This document shows, one piece after another, positions 45,349 through 54,388 of a DNA stretch of 64,000 nucleotides (position 1 is its first letter; every line of letters starts with the position of its first letter). Origin of the DNA: Streptomyces sp. H27-H1 (lineage in GTDB: Bacteria > Actinomycetota > Actinomycetes > Streptomycetales > Streptomycetaceae). The notes beneath the pieces are model-generated. The model was given only the letters and a program-made list of their open reading frames with translations, was not told the DNA's origin and ran no database searches. The stretch covers positions 1 through 64,000 of the forward strand of contig NZ_JAPNLJ010000014.1 in assembly GCF_026627445.1 (NCBI RefSeq), written 5' to 3'. Both the position numbers and the translations under genes were made by a program.

Positions 45349-46899
45349 CTAGGACGCGTAGGTCTCGAACTCGGCGATCTTCGGGGTGCCGGTCGAGCCG
45401 GTGATCTCGAAAGTGACCTTCTGGAACGAGGTCGCCGGGAAGGTGATGACACCCGCCCCGCTGCCGGACGTCAGGACCCTGCCGGTGTCTCCGTTGACGA
45501 CCCGCCAGGAGCCGATGGAGCCCGCCGAGCCCGCCGGCTCCCGGATGGCGATCCGGGACACGGTGGTGGCGGAGGCCCACTTGATCGAGACGGAACCGGC
45601 CGTGCCGACCGGTGACCAGAACGTGCTGAGGTCACCGTCCCGTACGTTTCCGTAACTCGTGCCGTCGGCCTTGCTGGAGCCGTCGGAGCCGGCGCCGATG
45701 GAGAGGTTGGTACCGGTGGGCTGGGTCGGAGTCGGCGCGGGGGTGGTAGGTGCGGGGGTGGTGGGCGCGGGGGTGGTGGGCGCCGGCGTCTGCGGGGAGC
45801 AGTTGCCGTCCGACACCCGCAGGCCCTTGCCCGCGCCCGCCGTCTGGCTCACGACGGCCGGTACGCAGCCGGCATTGTCGAGGCTGTACGCGTAGGGGAT
45901 GGCGACCGTCGTGTTGGACTGAGGGTTCGGGCCGGCCGGGTTGTTGTCGGTACCGGGGCTGGACCAGGTCACGTTGTCGAAGGTATTGCCGCTGACCTGC
46001 CAGTATCCGGCCGCGTCCGTGTAGAACGTGCCAAGGACGTCCTTGGAGTCCTGGAAGTAGTTGTTGTCCACCTTGGCACGTGCTCCGGCCCGGGAGTTGA
46101 TGCCGGACTCGTTGAGGCTCACGTAGTGGTTGTTGTAGATGTGGGCCGTGCCGCCACGCAGCAGGGGCGCACGGGAGTCTATGTTCTCGTACAGGTTGTG
46201 GTGGTACGTGATGAAGCTGTTGGAGAGGTCGCTCTCGCTGGAGCCCACGAGGCCACCGCGGCCGGAGTTGCGCAGAGTGCTGTAGGACAGGGTCACGTAC
46301 TGGGTGTTGTCCTTCATGTCGAAGAGGCCGTCGAACCCTTCCGACTCCCCGCCCGACGCCTCCAGGCTGACGTGGTCGACCCACACGTTGCGGACGTCGC
46401 TCTCCATGCCGATGGCGTCGCCGCCGTTGGACGTGGTCGACCCCGACTTCTTGACGTTCCGTACGGTCACGTTCTGGATGATTATGTTGCGGGATTCACG
46501 TATGTGGATGCCGACTTGGTCGAAGACCGCGCCACCGCCGACGCCGACGATCGTGACGTTACTGATCTGCTTGAGCTCGATCACCCCGTCCGCGGTGTTA
46601 CAGCCGGTGCCCGACACCTTGCCGGTGTTGCCGTGGTTGACGGTTCCCTCGACCTCGATGACCAGGGGCGTGCTCGTACTGGGGCGGGCGCACAGGGCCG
46701 CGTGGATCGCCGTCCCGGTGGTGGCCCGAACCGTCTGCCCGCCCGCGCCTCCGGTGGTCCCCCCGTTCTGGGTCGCATAGCCGGTGGCGCTGCCGGTCGC
46801 TGCCGATGCCTCGGGCATCAGCAGCACCGCGCCACCCGCCGCCACCAGGGCCGCGGCGGCCAGTGCCGCGCCAAGTCGTGGTGCGACTGCTCGTCCCAT
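45349..46899 (-). CDS. secreted pectate lyase (PL1) with C-terminal F5/8-type domain
   Basis: The 516-residue secreted enzyme cleaves polygalacturonate by beta-elimination with calcium. It has a signal peptide (LGAALAAAALVAAGGAVLL) and a PL1 parallel beta-helix with VWVDHVSLEASGG, GFDGLFDMKDNTQYVTLSYS, FITYHHNLYENIDSRAPLLRGG (conserved Arg) and YNNHYVSLNESG. A Thr/Pro linker made of APTTPAPTTP repeats leads to a discoidin-like (F5/8, CBM32-type) domain (TNLSIGAGSDGSSKADGTSYG, then VTFEITGSTGTPKIAEFETY). Start ATG 46899 follows GGGAGACG. A LacI-type palindrome lies 226 bp upstream. Confidence 0.9.
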   Translation of the reverse strand: MGRAVAPRLGAALAAAALVAAGGAVLLMPEASAATGSATGYATQNGGTTGGAGGQTVRATTGTAIHAALCARPSTSTPLVIEVEGTVNHGNTGKVSGTGCNTADGVIELKQISNVTIVGVGGGAVFDQVGIHIRESRNIIIQNVTVRNVKKSGSTTSNGGDAIGMESDVRNVWVDHVSLEASGGESEGFDGLFDMKDNTQYVTLSYSTLRNSGRGGLVGSSESDLSNSFITYHHNLYENIDSRAPLLRGGTAHIYNNHYVSLNESGINSRAGARAKVDNNYFQDSKDVLGTFYTDAAGYWQVSGNTFDNVTWSSPGTDNNPAGPNPQSNTTVAIPYAYSLDNAGCVPAVVSQTAGAGKGLRVSDGNCSPQTPAPTTPAPTTPAPTTPAPTPTQPTGTNLSIGAGSDGSSKADGTSYGNVRDGDLSTFWSPVGTAGSVSIKWASATTVSRIAIREPAGSAGSIGSWRVVNGDTGRVLTSGSGAGVITFPATSFQKVTFEITGSTGTPKIAEFETYAS

Positions 46900-47124
46900 T
46901 CTCGTCTCCCAACTCGTCTTCGACACGCGTCGTCGCATGCCGGGTCCTCTGCTGCGTACGTGGTCGTGCGCCGGCGGGCCGATCGCGATCACAGGCCTGG
47001 CGGACAGCCGGTCCTGACGCGTCGACAGCCCGGGTGGAACGCCGCGCCGGATGCCAGATCGGTGGCGACTCCTCGGTCACCTCTGCCGGGTGTTCCGTGA
47101 GGGGACGAAGCGTCTTCCACCGAC

Positions 47125-47140
47125 CAGAAAGCGCTTTCTG
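47125..47140. promoter_or_regulatory. LacI-type operator upstream of pectate lyase
   Basis: The site is a perfect 16-bp palindrome, CAGAAAGCGCTTTCTG, with the central CG typical of LacI-family sites. It differs from the CebR box and may bind a pectin- or uronate-responsive LacI regulator. Confidence 0.75.
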
Positions 47141-47486
47141 TTCGGCGACGATAGGGTGCCGTCAGTTCAGCTGGCAAGATTCCGTCGTCTCTCAATTCAG
47201 AGATGTGAACGGCAGGGTCTCCTACAGCCCGGTGCTGAGGGGGTGCCGATCAGCGCCTTACGATCGGCTCCGCCGAGTCCGCGGCTGCCCATGAATCACG
47301 CGATCCGCCTCTCCAGCGACGAGATCGGCGCGATCGCCGCGATCGCCGCGCATGACGTACGGGTCACACACAGTCCGCTCTGCGACATGCGTTCGCGACA
47401 GGGTGCTCGGTCGGCAGCAGCCAGCGGGGGCGCCGCCTTCCCCTCCGGCCCGCGCGGCCGATGTGAGCTGTTCCGACCCACACAGC
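47141..47486. other. no gene recognised
   Basis: No supported frame is present. The region separates the pectate lyase promoter from the TetR-controlled set. Confidence 0.4.
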
Positions 47487-47540
47487 TTATGACGGGCGTT
47501 ATATCGCGGTGTAGGCTCGGTTTATAACAGTCGCCATAGG
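47487..47540. promoter_or_regulatory. TetR operator pair before the first tautomerase-like gene
   Basis: TTATGACGGGCGTTATA (47487-47503) and the mirrored GTTTATAACAGTCGCCATAG (47520-47539) resemble the sites flanking the TetR gene at 48.1-48.7 kb. Confidence 0.6.
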
Positions 47541-47547
47541 GAGAGTC

Positions 47548-48023
47548 ACGACCGTCATCACCGTGAACAGTCCGAAGGGCCGCCTGAGCCTGGAGCAGCG
47601 CCGCAGGCTGGCCGAGACACTGACGGACGCCGTGCTCGTGCCCGAGGTCGGCCAGTTCGCCCCGGCCGCGCGGTCGGATTCCAGGTGCACTTCACCGAGC
47701 GCGAGCCCGACATGATGGCCATCGGTGGCCGGCTGCTGGCGGATGCGGGACCGGACGCCGACGCGATGGTGATCGATGTGACGGTCATGGACGGCGACTG
47801 GCGCCAGGATGTCCGCAGCGAGGTCATCAAGCGCGTCCTGGCCGCGATGGCCGACGCCTGCCGTGCGGCGGAACCGTCGCCGACCTGGTGGGTGACCTTC
47901 CGCGTGATCGACGAGGGCAGCTGGGGCTCGCGCGGCGCCGTCCTGTCCGTCCTCTCCCTCCTCGACACCGGCGTGTTCACCCCCGAGAAGGCCGAGGCCG
48001 TCCGCACCGCGCTCGGCGCATGA
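47548..48023 (+). pseudogene. tautomerase-family protein, frameshifted
   Basis: The N-terminal part reads VITVNSPKGRLSLEQRRRLA then LTDAVLVPEVGQFAPAA, with the expected start ATG replaced by ACG at 47548 behind AGGGAGAG. A single-base loss near 47671 shifts the frame. The C-terminal part continues VGFQVHFTEREPDMMAIGG and WWVTFRVIDEGSWGSRGAVL to 48023. It is related in arrangement to 4-oxalocrotonate tautomerase-type enzymes, but the catalytic N-terminal Pro is not seen because the start is altered. Confidence 0.6.
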
Positions 48024-48102
48024 GAAGCGCGCGGCCGGCGCCCCTCGCTCACCACGTGGGACGTCGGCCGCGCCGTGGCGATCGCGGCCGACGCTCCCTC
48101 CG

Positions 48103-48693
48103 TCAGTCTTTGATCGTGGCAGCGATGAGGGTCTGAAGCTGCGCCGTGGTGCGGTCCAGGGGTTCGGTGCTGCGCTTGGCGCGGCAGAGGGCCACGGTGC
48201 CCTCGACGGCCGCGACGATGAGCGTGGCGACCTGCGCTGCCTGCTCGGCGTCGGCGCCGTGTTCCCGCAAGGAGTCGGCGAGTAGCGTCTCCCACTGGTC
48301 GAAGACTTCGGCAGCGGCCGCCAGGGCGGGCGGTACCTCGCCGGTCGGGGGTTCCTCGATGGCCACGGCCAGGACGGGGCACCCGGCGTGGAAGTCGGTG
48401 TCGACGATGATCTTGCGCCACAGGGCCAGGAAGGCGTGCAGTCCGGCAGCCGGGCCCGCCGTGAGTTCCTCGCGCAGGCTGCGGGCGACCCACTCGCCCG
48501 TGTAGCGGACGGCTTCCGTCGCCAGCTGCTGCTTGCCCTCGGGAAAGTAGTGGTACGTCGAGCCGAGCGGCGCATCGGCGTGCTTGGCCATCTCCCGGAT
48601 GCTCGTCGCGCTGAGCCCGCGCCTGCTGATCATGTCGGCAGCCCCGGCCACGATCCGGTCGCGGGACGACGTACCGCCACTGCTCTTGGCCAC
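48103..48693 (-). CDS. TetR-family regulator
   Basis: The 196-residue protein has a TetR helix-turn-helix (RDRIVAGAADMISRRGLSAT, then REMAKHADAPLGSTYHYFPE) and a LmrA/YxaF-like C-terminal domain (GCPVLAVAIEEPP). It is divergent from the tautomerase-ADH-thioesterase set. Near-identical 18-19-bp sites occur in both orientations between them and again before the upstream tautomerase-like gene. It therefore probably represses both sides. Confidence 0.9.
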   Translation of the reverse strand: MAKSSGGTSSRDRIVAGAADMISRRGLSATSIREMAKHADAPLGSTYHYFPEGKQQLATEAVRYTGEWVARSLREELTAGPAAGLHAFLALWRKIIVDTDFHAGCPVLAVAIEEPPTGEVPPALAAAAEVFDQWETLLADSLREHGADAEQAAQVATLIVAAVEGTVALCRAKRSTEPLDRTTAQLQTLIAATIKD

Positions 48694-48711
48694 CCGTGCA
48701 CTCTCCTCTGG

Positions 48712-48764
48712 CTATAGCGATCGTCATAGTCTAGCGTGGCCTCTCGTTATGACGAACGTTATAG
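48712..48764. promoter_or_regulatory. TetR operators, inverted pair
   Basis: CTATAGCGATCGTCATAG (48712-48729) is mirrored by GTTATGACGAACGTTATAG (48746-48764). The spacing suits divergent control of the TetR gene and the downstream set. Confidence 0.8.
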
Positions 48765-48790
48765 CGAGTCCGGAGGACCAAGGAGCTGCC

Positions 48791-49222
48791 ATGCCGATGA
48801 TCCGATTGACCGTCCCGACCGGCACCCTGACCGATCAGGGTCGCGCGACGATTCAGCGAGATCTCGCCGCCGTGCTGCTGCGGTGGGAGGGCGCGCCCGA
48901 CACCGCCTTCTTCCGGGCCCAGGCGTAGAGCTACCTCGTCGAGTTGCCCGAGGACGCTCAGACGACGGCCGAGGACGAGGGGCCCCGCTTCCTGGTGGAG
49001 GTGACGGTTCCCCTGGGGGCGCTGTCGGAGCGGCGCAAGGGCGGCCTGGTCGAGGAGGCCACCGCCACCGTGCTCGCGGCCGCCGGGCTGCCCCCGGCCG
49101 AGGCGCCGCGGGTGTGGGTGCTGGTGCACGAGCAACCGGACGGCACCTGGGGCGCGGGCGGCTCCGTCGTCCGCTACGCCGACCTTGTCGCCCTGGCGAA
49201 GGGGCAGCGGGCCGATGCGTGA
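48791..49222 (+). pseudogene. tautomerase-like protein with in-frame TAG
   Basis: From ATG 48791 (AAGGAG six bases upstream) the frame encodes MIRLTVPTGTLTDQGRATIQ, then GAPDTAFFRAQA, TAG at 48926-48928, and continues SYLVELPED and PRFLVEVTVPLGALSERRKG to 49222. Trp fits the stop position, so TGG to TAG is likely. Its last codons overlap the ADH gene start, as expected for a translationally coupled operon. Confidence 0.65.
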
Positions 49223-50231
49223 GCTGACCTACATCGCACGGCGCACGGTCGAATGGCGCGAGGCACCCGACCCCACGATCCAGTCCTCCCAGGAGGCGAT
49301 CGTCGCCCCCGTCGCCGCCACCTCCTGCGACGTGGACTCCTCCATCCTCGCCGGGCACGGCTTCATCGACCCGCCGTTCGCCCTCGGCCACGAATGCGTG
49401 GCCCGCGTCACCGACATCGGCGACCACGTGACCAGCGTGGCCCCTGGCGACCTGGTCGTGGTCCCCTGGTCCATCAGCTGCGGCACCTGCGCCCCTTGCC
49501 GTGGCGGGCTCACCGCCCACTGCACCTCGGTCCCGCACATGGCCATGTACGGCGCGCCGATCGGCGGCAGCTGGGGCGGACTCTTCTCCGACCTGGTCCG
49601 CGTCCCGTACGCGGACGCCATGCTGGTTCCGCTGTCGGCCGGCCTCGACCCGGTCGCCATGGCCTCCGCCAGCGACAACTGGCCCCTTGCCTGGCGCCTG
49701 GTCGCCCCGCACCTGAAGGCCCGCCCTGGCGCCCGGGTCCTGGTCGTCGCCCGGGGCAGCATCGGCCTGTACGTGTGCGACATCGCCCGCGCCCTCGGCG
49801 CCTGCGACGTCCTCTACGTCGCCCCCGACGCCGAACACCGCCGTCTCGCCGAAAGCTACGGCGCCCGCACCGCCGAGACGATCGAGCCGATCCGCCACGG
49901 CTTCGACCTGGCCGTCAAGGCCACCGGCCGCGTCGACCAGCTCGCCCTCGCCGTACGGTCCCTCGCCCCCGAAGGCATCTGCGAGTCTGCGGGCAACCAC
50001 TTCCGCCCCGGCGAACTCCCGCTGCTCGACATGTACCTCACCGGCGTCACCCTGCGCATCGCCCGCGCGCACATCCCGGACGCCCTCGACCTCGCCGCCT
50101 CCGGGAAGGTCTCACCCGAACGCGTCGTCTCCCACGTCCTCGACTGGGATCAACTGCCCGACACGCTGCCGGAGAAGCACCTCAAGCCCGTCTTCGTACG
50201 CGACCTCACCCCGTCCCCGGCCCCGAACTGA
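49215..50231 (+). CDS. zinc-dependent alcohol dehydrogenase family protein
   Basis: The 338-residue medium-chain dehydrogenase shows GHECVARVTDIGDHV (the GHE zinc-ligand motif), CGTCAPCRGG (structural zinc cysteines) and a Rossmann segment VLVVARGSIGLYVCDIARAL. In that segment the usual G-x-G-x-x-G has an Arg-Gly-Ser-Ile-Gly form. NAD(P)-dependent oxidation or reduction of an alcohol or aldehyde is expected; the substrate is unknown. Its start overlaps the preceding gene by eight bases. It is intact. Confidence 0.85.
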   Translation: MRELTYIARRTVEWREAPDPTIQSSQEAIVAPVAATSCDVDSSILAGHGFIDPPFALGHECVARVTDIGDHVTSVAPGDLVVVPWSISCGTCAPCRGGLTAHCTSVPHMAMYGAPIGGSWGGLFSDLVRVPYADAMLVPLSAGLDPVAMASASDNWPLAWRLVAPHLKARPGARVLVVARGSIGLYVCDIARALGACDVLYVAPDAEHRRLAESYGARTAETIEPIRHGFDLAVKATGRVDQLALAVRSLAPEGICESAGNHFRPGELPLLDMYLTGVTLRIARAHIPDALDLAASGKVSPERVVSHVLDWDQLPDTLPEKHLKPVFVRDLTPSPAPN

Positions 50232-50278
50232 CCCACTTCACCCCGGCCGCGGTACGCGGCCGTGCAACGAGAAACCCG

Positions 50279-51080
50279 ATGAAATCACCCCTGCCCCACC
50301 ACTCCCCCATCAGCCCCACTCCCGAACAGAGAGACGAGGAGGAACTGCATCAGCAACGGGCGGCGATTGCCGCGATCGGCCATGAGCTGCGGGTGCTGGT
50401 CGATGTGGCCGTCCGCACCGCAGCAGCACCAGACACTCTGCACCGCGTGGCGGAAGGTGTCCGCAGCCTCGCCGCACAGTTGACCGGGCACCTCCGCGCA
50501 CGCGCGGAAGTCCCTGCGGTGGACGAGTTTCCGGGGGGAGTGCGGATGTACAGCCCCGTCACCGGTACCGGCAGCCCACTCTCGCCGCCCCTGCGCGTCA
50601 CACGGCTCGACTGCGGCGCGGCCGGCACCTGCGTCCTCGGCACCGCACACGAAGGGCCGCCCGGCTACGGGCACGGCGGCATCAGCGCCATGCTGCTGGA
50701 CGAGCTGATGGGATGGGCGTGTGCGGCCGCGGGAATGCCGGGGATGACCGTCTCCCTCCAGATGCGCTACCACCGCCCCGTTCCGCTGGAATTCCCACTG
50801 CAGGTACTCGCCCATGTCACAGGCACCGAGGGCCGCAAGGTGTATGTGTCTGGTTCGATCACCACCGAAGACGACCTCTCCGGTCCTGGTGTCGGCGGAA
50901 GGAGTCTTCTTCTCACCGGACCCCGAACACGCCCAAGCTCTGCTTCCCGGCCTGCGGGGCCGCTCCGCGATAGGCCCCCTCTGCCTCGACAGGAGCCGTT
51001 CCACGGCGACTACCACCCAGGGCGGGCAGGCTGGAGTCGATGGCCGTCCGAGGGATGAGCTCGGTGGTGAGGCCGGCTGA
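50279..51080 (+). pseudogene. PaaI-type hotdog thioesterase, frameshifted near the C-terminus
   Basis: The N-terminal 200 residues are intact: GPPGYGHGGISAMLLDELMG holds the hotdog active-site helix, then VSLQMRYHRPVPLEFPLQV, then EGRKVYVSGSITTED. Near 50880 a one-base shift breaks the frame, and the next frame continues VLVSAEGVFFSPDPEHAQAL and GLRGRSAIG to 51080. The fold core is encoded before the shift, so partial activity is conceivable. It is probably co-transcribed with the ADH. Confidence 0.65.
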
Positions 51081-51400
51081 GCCGGGCGGCGATGTCGGCG
51101 GTGACGTAGCGCTCCGTGGGTGTGAAGCCGGCCTGGTGGCAGGCGTGCAGCATGGCTTGTCCGCAGTCCGTGGTCGGTGGCGGCAGGGCAAGGCTGTGCG
51201 TGGCGGACTCCCACAGGGCTATGGGCCGTTCGTCGGCTCCGTCCGCCGCCGTGACGACGAGCAGCTCTCCTGCCCGGACCCTGCTCGACGGCTCCGGCCG
51301 CGCCAGCCTGAGAGCCCGCTCGACTCCCACTCAGTCGCTGCCCTGACGGAGCGTGCTGGCGCCCTCCACGTGAGCGAGAGCAAGGCGTCCACATGGCACG
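51010..51400 (-). pseudogene. LysR-type effector-domain remnant
   Basis: The minus strand encodes VRAGELLVVTAADGADERPI, then ALPPPTTDCGQAMLHACHQA and GFTPTERYVTADIAARL, which resemble the ligand domain of LysR regulators (C--AGFTPR and a following helix). An in-frame TGA at 51331-51333 splits it. The helix-turn-helix is not identifiable. It converges with the broken thioesterase gene. Confidence 0.4.
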
Positions 51401-51536
51401 GAAGTTCGCCACAGCAGCAACCGCTCGCCCGAACACGATGGGCCGCGTCCGTGCGGGTGCATCGTCGGCCACCTGCCCGACCGTGAAGGCGAGCTCGTGG
51501 CGCACTTGAGAGCACTCGCTGCCTGGTAGTGCTTCG

Positions 51537-51866
51537 CTACGCGACCGTGGTCTCCTCCACGACCCACGCGCGGTATCCCTCGGAAGCTCCGCTACCCGCC
51601 AGGGTGATCCACTCGGGCACGTCGTAGCGGTGCTCGTTGCCGACCCACTCCGCCAGGGCCGGCAGACGGTCCTCAGTGGTCTTGAAGGACACACGCCACT
51701 CCATCGCCACCTCAATCTTGTCCTTCCAGCGGTAGACCGCTGTGTGGGGAGGGTCGATGTGCGCGCAGGCGGCCAGCCGCGCGGCCACGGCGCCCTGCGC
51801 GAGCTCCCTCGCACCCTCCTCGTCATCAATGGTGGTCTGCACGATCACGATCTCGGTCGCCACCAT
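51537..51866 (-). CDS. cutA: CutA divalent-cation-tolerance family protein
   Basis: The 109-residue CutA1-type trimeric protein shows VIVQTTIDDEEGARELAQGA, then RLAACAHIDPPHTAVYRWKD, KIEVAMEWRVSFKTTEDRLP and PEWITLAGSGASEGYRAWV, the family pattern with the conserved Cys-Ala-His and YRW-K. It is linked to copper tolerance and signalling in bacteria, exact role unknown. Start ATG 51866 follows GGGAGAGG. It is intact. Confidence 0.9.
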   Translation of the reverse strand: MVATEIVIVQTTIDDEEGARELAQGAVAARLAACAHIDPPHTAVYRWKDKIEVAMEWRVSFKTTEDRLPALAEWVGNEHRYDVPEWITLAGSGASEGYRAWVVEETTVA

Positions 51867-52279
51867 GCCCTCTCCCTTCATTGAATGATCGACTCGCACC
51901 CATGACGGTCGGTCAAGATCACGGCCTGCTACGTACCCGCACGACGATGCGGATGGACATGACCGCGTTGTACAAAAGCTGTCCGCCCGCCGCCCAATGG
52001 ACGCCCCGGAGCCACCGTCGGAACGGGAGCCGGACGGTGCTCATGCGGCCGAGCCACAGGGCAGCACCACGCTCGGGGTAGCCCTTCGCGGTCCTCAAGC
52101 ACTGCTCCTTGATCACGACTGTCGTCGGCGAGATCGAGCCGACCTTATCGGCCTCCGTCCATCCAGCTCTTCCAGGGCTTCCAGGGCTTCCAGGGCTTCC
52201 ACCGTGGCGTAATACCTCGCACGGTACGGGCCCGGCTCACACGGTGCCCCGACTTCCGCCCTCCTCGGTGTCCCCTTCC
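51867..52279. other. no confident gene
   Basis: A minus-strand frame at 51919-52116 (GYPERGAALWLGRMS, then RWLRGVHWAAGGQLLYNA) might be real but has no family support. A triplicated GCTTCCAGG repeat lies near 52175-52200. Confidence 0.35.
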
Positions 52280-52560
52280 CCGGTGCCTTGTCGTTCGTGG
52301 CCCGCCGGACCTCGACCCACCCGGACGCCCGCGACCTGATACTGCTCTGCCGGTTCCTGCATGAGTCACGCGGCGGGAAGTCGATCTGGCGGTGCGATGG
52401 CGAGGACCTTCTCGCCTACAAGCGCGTACGGCTGCTGAGCAGCGGCCCGTGGACCGTCTCGGTTGGCACATGGCGACCGCAATGACTCGTTCGCCGACGC
52501 GCTGGTGCACACGGGCATGCGGTTGGGAGAAGACTCGTTAGGGCACCAGAATTCGCACTA
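52280..52560 (+). pseudogene. tyrosine recombinase fragments
   Basis: The segment ARDLILLCRFLHESRGGKSI followed by GEDLLAYKRVRL matches the N-terminal core-binding domain of actinobacterial site-specific integrases. In another frame, DSFADALVHTGMRLGE near 52492-52540 looks like the box I arginine region. The C-terminal catalytic part is missing, so this is a dead fragment. Confidence 0.6.
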
Positions 52561-53362
52561 GTACTCCAGTGTGACTTCATAGTCCACGTCACGTGGTGCG
52601 TGTAGTGGCTACGCGGAGTCGTGCCCGATATGGCGCAGGACATCGGCGAGCCAGACCAGGTGGTGGCCGACGGCCCGGGCCGGGTCGGCAAGAGGCCCTC
52701 TATGTGCTGCCATGACTCGGAGAGCTGTCCGATTGTGATCGTTCTCGGTTCGTTGGGGGCGTCATAGAGTTCGTCGCCCGGAACAGACCGGAAGTGAGGA
52801 CGTCGAATTCCTGCCCAAAGGAATGCGGCTGACGCTGCTCAAGTACCGTGCCCACCGGCTGCGGCACCGGGCATTGCGCGACGCGACCCGAAGCGGGTGA
52901 AGGAAAGTGATGTCACCGACGGGATCTTCTCCGACCAGCCCGGGCGGGAGGCCAGCGAGGTGGTCCGGCGGCTCCCGGCAGCCACAGAGCAGGCCAGGCG
53001 GAAGGCGCCGCACATCGCCAACCCACTGTTCGTCCGGGCCATGGTCCATACCGATGGCCATCTGGCTTTTGACTACTGGAAGCCCACGTTCCACCGCCAC
53101 TCTCGGCGTGTGGCTGGAGTTCTGGGAGTCACCATGGCCGGAGCAGCCGACGCCGGCCGGCTGCGGAAGTCCACGAAGGTCGAGAAGGCGATCGTCACCA
53201 GAGGACGGATCAGCGCCGCGGCCGACGACCACTGGGTGCTGGAACCACCGCCCAGTTCGATCAATCAGGTGAGGAGAGAGGACCCCCGGTGCTTCGATAA
53301 GAACGTCCGCCGGCCGCCGAACGGTCGGGAAACCGGCTCTTCCCTCTTGGAGGTCGCGCACG
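52561..53362. other. no confident gene
   Basis: Short frames occur at 52800-52900 (EDVEFLPKGMRLTLLKYRAH) and 52897-53264 (DGIFSDQPGREASEVVRRLP), without recognised families. The last 90 bases are the leader of the LacI gene. Confidence 0.4.
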
Positions 53363-54388
53363 ATGGTGACGCACGGACGCACCGGCCCCACGCTCGAGGA
53401 GGTGGCCGCGCTCGCGGGCGTCGGCCGGGGCACGGTGTCCCGGGTAGTCAACCGCGCGCCCGGCGTGAAGGCGGCCACCCGGCTGCTGGTCGAGAACGCG
53501 ATCGACGAGCTGGGGTACGTCCCCCACCACGCCGCGCGCGCCCTGGCCGGCCACCGCACGGGAGCCGTCGCGCTGGTCATCACCGACAACGAGCGGCGCC
53601 TCTTCGCGGAGCCCTTCTATTCCGAGATCGTCCGGGGGATCAGCACCGAACTCGCTGACCGCGAGGTGCAGTTGCTCCTCACACTGGTGCGGAACGACCG
53701 GGAGCGGGCACGCTTCACGCGGTACGCGAGGGCTGGCGGGATGGACGGGGTGCTGCTGGTCTCCGTCCACGACGAGGACCCGTTGCCGGACCTGCTCGCC
53801 GAACTGGGCCTGCCGACCGTCCTCGCCGGCCGCCGCTCGGCCGAGGAGTCCCTCTCCTACGTCGACTCCGACAACGTGGGCGGGGCGCGGGCCGCCGTCC
53901 GCCACTTGGTGGCCACCGGGCGCAAAGCCATCGCCACGATCACCGGCCCGCTGGACATGCACGTGGGGCAGAGCCGTCTGCGCGGGTACCGGGAGGCGAT
54001 GGTCCAGGCGTTCGGCGGCGTGGAGCCCTCCTGGATCGCGGAGGGCGACTTCTCCGAGGAGAGCGGCCGACGAGGCACCGCGGAGCTGCTCCGCCGCCAT
54101 CCCGGTCTCGACGCGGTGTTCGCCGCATCGGACCTGATGGCCGCGGGGGTCCTGCACACCCTGCGCGCGGCGGGCCGCCGGGTACCCGAGGACGTGGGTG
54201 TCGTGGGCTTCGACGACACCCCTTTCGCCCGGCACACCGACCCGCAGCTCACCAGCGTCCACCAGCCGGTGCAGGAGATGGGCCGCACCATGGTCCGGAT
54301 GCTGCTGCAGGACATCGACGACGACCAGGACGCCGCCTGGCGTCACGTCGTCCTGCGCACGAAGCTGGTGCGCAGGGCCTCGACCTGA
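53363..54388 (+). CDS. LacI-family transcriptional regulator, likely of the cellulase module
   Basis: The 341-residue regulator has an N-terminal LacI headpiece (TLEEVAALAGVGRGTVSRVV, with the hinge helix in HHAARALAG) and a periplasmic-binding-protein-like sensor (VALVITDNERRLFAEPFYSE, then GMDGVLLVSVHDEDP, then VGVVGFDDTPFARHTDPQLT). In sequence style it resembles CebR/CelR cello-oligosaccharide repressors. Start ATG 53363 has GGAGG nine bases upstream. It converges on the cellulase run whose promoters carry CebR-like boxes, so those sites are the likely targets, although no box precedes the gene itself. Confidence 0.85.
   Translation: MVTHGRTGPTLEEVAALAGVGRGTVSRVVNRAPGVKAATRLLVENAIDELGYVPHHAARALAGHRTGAVALVITDNERRLFAEPFYSEIVRGISTELADREVQLLLTLVRNDRERARFTRYARAGGMDGVLLVSVHDEDPLPDLLAELGLPTVLAGRRSAEESLSYVDSDNVGGARAAVRHLVATGRKAIATITGPLDMHVGQSRLRGYREAMVQAFGGVEPSWIAEGDFSEESGRRGTAELLRRHPGLDAVFAASDLMAAGVLHTLRAAGRRVPEDVGVVGFDDTPFARHTDPQLTSVHQPVQEMGRTMVRMLLQDIDDDQDAAWRHVVLRTKLVRRAST

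Noticed and set aside
11425..51333. Selenocysteine as the explanation for the in-frame TGA codons
   Set aside because: The affected families (transposases, barstar, HEAT protein) have Trp or Arg rather than Cys/Sec there, and one of the stops at an expected Trp is TAG.
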